The position numbers and the translations under genes were made by a program. A DNA stretch of 64,000 nt from Haliotis asinina (Eukaryota > Mollusca > Gastropoda > Lepetellida > Haliotidae): the NCBI RefSeq assembly GCF_037392515.1, contig NC_090283.1:17369001-17433000 (forward strand). Reading direction: 5' to 3'. This document shows, piece by piece, positions 60,251-64,000 of this stretch. Numbering within the stretch: the stretch's first letter is position 1; the number at the start of each line of letters is the position of its first letter. A model generated the notes under the pieces. It was given only the letters and a program-made list of their open reading frames with translations, was not told where the DNA came from and made no database searches.

Positions 60251-63200
60251 CTTAAACTACTTGTGGTACTGGGTGTCATTTACAAAGTCTTAAACTACGT
60301 ATGGTACTGGGTGTCATTTCCAAAGACTTAAACTACGTATGGTACTGGGTGTCATTTACAAAGTCTTAAACTACGTATGGTACTGGGTGTCATTTCCAAA
60401 GACTTAAACTACGTATGGTACTGGGTGTCATTTCCAAAGACTTAAACTACGTATGGTACTGGGTGTCATTTCAAAAGTCTTAAACTACGTGTGGTACTGG
60501 GTGTCATTTTCATACACTTAAACTACGCATGGTGCTTGGTGTCATTTCCAAAGTCTTAAACTACGTATGGTACTAGATGTCATTTACAAAGTCTTAAACT
60601 ACGTATGGTACTGGGTGTCATTTCCACAGTCTTAAACTACGTATGGCACTGGGAGTCATTTCCAAAGTCTTAAACTACGTATGGTACTGGGAGTCGTTTC
60701 CAAAGTCTTGAACTACGTATGGTACTGGGTGTCATTTCCAAAGTCTTACATGACGGATGGTACTGGCTGTCATTTCCAAAGTCTTAAACTACGTATGGTA
60801 CTGGGTGTCATTTCCAAAGACTTAAAATACGTATGGTACTGGGTGTCATTTCCAAAGACTTAAACTACGTATGGTACTGGGTGTCACTTCCAAAGACTTA
60901 AACTACGTATGGTACTGGGTGTCATTTCCAAAGACTTAAGCTACGTATGGTACTGGGTGTCATTTCCAAAGTCTTAAACTACGTATGGTACTGGGTGTCA
61001 TTTCCAAAGACTTAAGCTACGTATGGTACTGGGTGTCATTTCCAAAGACTTAAACTACGTATGGTACTGGATGTCATTTACAAAGTCTTAAACTACGTAT
61101 GGTACTGGGAGTCATTTCCAAAGTCTTAAACTACGTATGGCACTAGGTGTCATTTCCAAAGACTTAAACTACGTATGGTACTGGGTGTCATTTCCAAAGA
61201 CTTAAACTACGTATGGTACTGGGTGTCATTTCCAAAGACTTGAACTACGTATGGTACTGGGTGTCATTTACTAAGTCTTAAACTACGTATGGTACTGGGT
61301 GTCATTTACAAAGACTTAAACTACGTATGGTCCTGGGTGTCATTTACAAAGTCTTGAACTACGTATGGTACTGGGTGTCATTTACAAAGTCTTAAACTAC
61401 GTATAGTACTGGGTGTCATTTCCAAAGACTTAAACTACGTATGGTACTGGATGTCATTTACAAAGTCTTAAACTACGTATGGTACTGGGTGTCATGTCCA
61501 AAGACTTAAACTACGTATGGTACTGGGTGTCATTTTCAAAGTCTTAAACTACGTATGGTACTGGATGTCATTTACAAAGTCTTAAACTACGTATGGTACT
61601 GGGAGTCATTTCCAAAGTCTTACATTACGTATGGTACTGGGTGTCATTTCCAAAGTCTTGAACTACGTATGGTACTGGGTGTCATTTCCAAAGACTTAAA
61701 CTACGTATGGTACTGGGTGTCATTTCCAAAGACTTAAGCTACGTTTGGTACTAGGTGTGATTTCCAAAGACTTAAGCTACGTTTGGTACTGGGAGTCATT
61801 TCCAAAGTCTTACATTACGTATGGTACTGGGTGTCATTTCCAAAGTCTTGAACTACGTATGGTACTGGGTGTCATTTCCAAAGACTTAAACTACGTATGG
61901 TACTGGGTGTCATTTCCAAAGACTTAAGCTACGTTTGGTACTAGGTGTGATTTCCAAAGACTTAAGCTACGTTTGGTACTGGGTGTCATTTCCAAAGTCT
62001 TAAACTAAATATGGTACTGGGTGTCACTTCGAAAGACTTAAGCTACGTATGGTATTGGGTGTCATTTCCAAAGTTTTAAGCTACGGATGGTACTAGGTGT
62101 CATTTCCAAAGTTATAGGCTACGCATGGTACTGGGTGTCATTTGCAAAGTTTTAAGCTACGTATGGTACTGGGTGTCATTTCCAAAGTTTTAAACTACGT
62201 ATGGCACTGGGTGTCAGTTCCAAAGTCTTAAACTACGTATGGTACTGGGTGTCATTTCCAAAGACTAAAGCTACGTTTGGTACTGGGTTTGGTTTCCAAA
62301 GACTTAAACTACGTATGGTACTGGGTGTCATTTACACAGTCTTAAACTACGTATGGTACTGGATGTAATTTCCAAAGACTTAAACTACGTAAGGTACTGG
62401 GTGTCATTTACATAGTCTTAAACTACGTATGGTACTGGGTGTCATTTCAAACGTCTTAAACTACGTTTGGTACTGGGTGTCATTTACAAAGTCTTAAACT
62501 ACGAATGGTTTTGGATGTCATTTACAAAGTCTTAAACTACGCATGGTACTGGGTGTCATTTGCAAAGACTTAAACTACGTATGGTACTGGGTGTCATTTG
62601 CAAAGTCTTAAACTACGTATGGTACTGGGTGTCATTTCCAAAGTCTTAAACTACGTATGGTACTGGGTGTCATTTCCAAAGACTTAAAATACGTATGGTA
62701 CTGGGTGTCATTTCCAAAGACTTAAACTACGTATGGTACTGGGTGTCATTTCCAAAGACTTAAACTACGTATGGTACTGGGTGTCATTTCCAAAGACTTA
62801 AGCTACGTATGGTACTGGGTGTCATTTCCAAAGTCTTAAACTACGTATGGTACTGGGTGTCATTTCCAAAGACTTAAAATACGTATGGTACTGGGTGTCA
62901 TTTCCAAAGACTTAAACTACGTATGGTACTGGATGTCATTTACACAGTCTTAAACTACGTATGGTACTGGGAGTCATTTCCAAAGTCTTAAACTACGTAT
63001 GGCACTAGGTGTCATTTCCAAAGACTTAAACTACGTATGGTACTGGGTGTCATTTCCAAAGACTTAAACTACGTATGGTACTGGATGTCATTTCCAAAGA
63101 CTTGAACTACGTATGGTACTGGGTGTCATTTACTAAGTCTTAAACTACGTATGGTACTGGGTGTCATTTACAAAGACTTAAACTACGTATGGTCCTGGGT

Positions 63201-64000
63201 GTCATTTACAAAGTCTTGAACTACGTATGGTACTGGGTGTCATTTACAAAGTCTTAAACTACGTATAGTACTGGGTGTCATTTCCAAAGACTTAAACTAC
63301 GTATGGTACTGGATGTCATTTACAAAGTCTTAAACTACGTATGGTACTGGGTGTCATGTCCAAAGACTTAAACTACGTATGGTACTGGGTGTCATTTTCA
63401 AAGTCTTAAACTACGTATGGTACTGGATGTCATTTACAAAGTCTTAAACTACGTATGGTACTGGGAGTCATTTTCAAAGTCTTAAACTACGTATGGTACT
63501 GGGTGTCATTTCCAAAGTCTTACATTACGTATGGTACTGGGTGTCATTTCCAAAGTCTTGAACTACGTATGGTACTGGGTGTCATTTCCAAAGACTTAAA
63601 CTACGTATGGTACTGGGTGTCATTTCCAAAGACTTAAGCTACGTTTGGTACTAGGTGTGATTTCCAAAGACTTAAGCTACGTTTGGTACTGGGTGTCATT
63701 TCCAAAGTCTTAAACTAAATATGGTACTGGGTGTCACTTCCAAAGACTTAAGCTACGTATGGTATTGGGTGTCATTTACAAAGTTTTAAGCTACGGATGG
63801 TACTAGGTGTCATTTCCAAAGTTATAGGCTACGCATGGTACTGGGTGTCATTTGCAAAGTTTTAAGCTACGTATGGTACTGGGTGTCATTTCCAAAGTTT
63901 TAAACTACGTATGGCACTGGGTGTCAGTTCCAAAGTCTTAAACTACGTATGGTACTGGGTGTCATTTCCAAAGACTAAAGCTACGTTTGGTACTGGGTTT

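Larger units (their letters stand above)
18784..64000. repeat. Giant 38-bp satellite array, about 1190 units, right edge not reached
   Basis: A head-to-tail array of a 38-bp unit (a canonical unit is 19315-19352) with core CTACGTATGGTACTGGG followed by a GTCATTT-CCAAAG block and a CTTAAA block. The main variants are CCAAAGA / ACAAAGT / TTCAAAG before CTTAAA, GTGTC versus GAGTC, CTTACATTACG versus CTTAAACTACG, and CTTAAGCTACGTTTGG. All units share one orientation. The first few units (CTTACACTACG) differ slightly from the bulk, as expected at an array edge. Distances between repeated markers are multiples of 38, apart from a handful of one-base indels. The unit has a TAA in one frame, and since 38 = 2 mod 3 every frame meets it within three units. 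The recurrent 60-73 codon frames arise where variants remove one stop, so none is a gene. Function is unknown; candidates are heterochromatic or (peri)centromeric DNA. Confidence 0.97.

Noticed and set aside
18746..64000. Dozens of similar open frames of 60-120 codons rich in Val, Trp and Tyr (YVWYWVSFPK-type), suggesting a repetitive protein family
   Set aside because: They are the 38-bp satellite read through successive frames. Three units (114 bp) complete one frame cycle and end at the TAA of CTTAAA; variants that lose one stop lengthen the run. They have no promoter, no splice structure and no codon bias beyond the repeat.
18784..64000. Possible CRISPR array because of short regular direct repeats
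   Set aside because: There are no unique spacers: units abut directly and vary by point substitution only. The context is eukaryotic and has no cas genes.

Overview
The window looks like nuclear DNA of a gastropod mollusc, most likely an abalone (Haliotis) or a close relative. The case rests on spliced genes, low gene density, AT-rich spacers, and many copies of two short interspersed elements that end in (CTCA)n/(GTGA)n tails and carry motifs such as TTTTACGCCGC, GCAATATTCCAGC and GGACCAGACAATCCAGTG. The genus is an inference from remembered abalone sequence. Nothing looks prokaryotic: there are no operons, rRNA or tRNA genes, or CRISPR arrays.

Layout. Positions 1-18783 are a transposon-littered region holding one convincing host gene. 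That gene is on the minus strand (exon 1 at 8124-8078, exon 2 at 7377-6687). It encodes a predicted 245-residue secreted precursor with a signal peptide split by a phase-2 intron, several basic cleavage sites, and a C-terminal PFDRLASGLI-GKR cassette typical of an amidated neuropeptide. A TATA box and a CRE-like site lie at promoter distances upstream. Broken elements surround it: a FLYWCH/MULE transposase pseudogene with a recognisable intron (1001-2536), a glycine-N-acyltransferase-like fragment (6397-6706), a Tc1/mariner fragment (11025-11458), the C-terminal part of a non-LTR reverse-transcriptase ORF (15290-16190, minus), a second MULE fragment (16545-16960, minus), and at least nine SINE copies or remnants. 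Two of the SINEs have 12-bp target-site duplications. An inverted pair of about 270-bp repeats (9330-9598 and 12481-12762) is edged by a 22-bp minisatellite that does not invert with the arms.

Positions 17393-17911 are a 13-copy, 40-bp minisatellite that is almost perfectly homogenised. After about 870 bp of unrecognised sequence, the rest of the window (18784-64000, over 45 kb, about 1190 copies, right edge not reached) is one head-to-tail satellite with a 38-bp unit. It has layered higher-order structure: blocks of 5, 15, 16, 27, 44, 56, 95, 121 and 139 units recur nearly identically. Only about six single-base indels appear in the intervals I could check, and some of them date the order of block duplications. 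The many similar short open frames inside it are by-products of a 38-bp period (38 = 2 mod 3), not genes.

The two observations most worth following are the neuropeptide-precursor gene and the architecture of the 38-bp satellite. Everything was read by eye, with no alignments or database searches.
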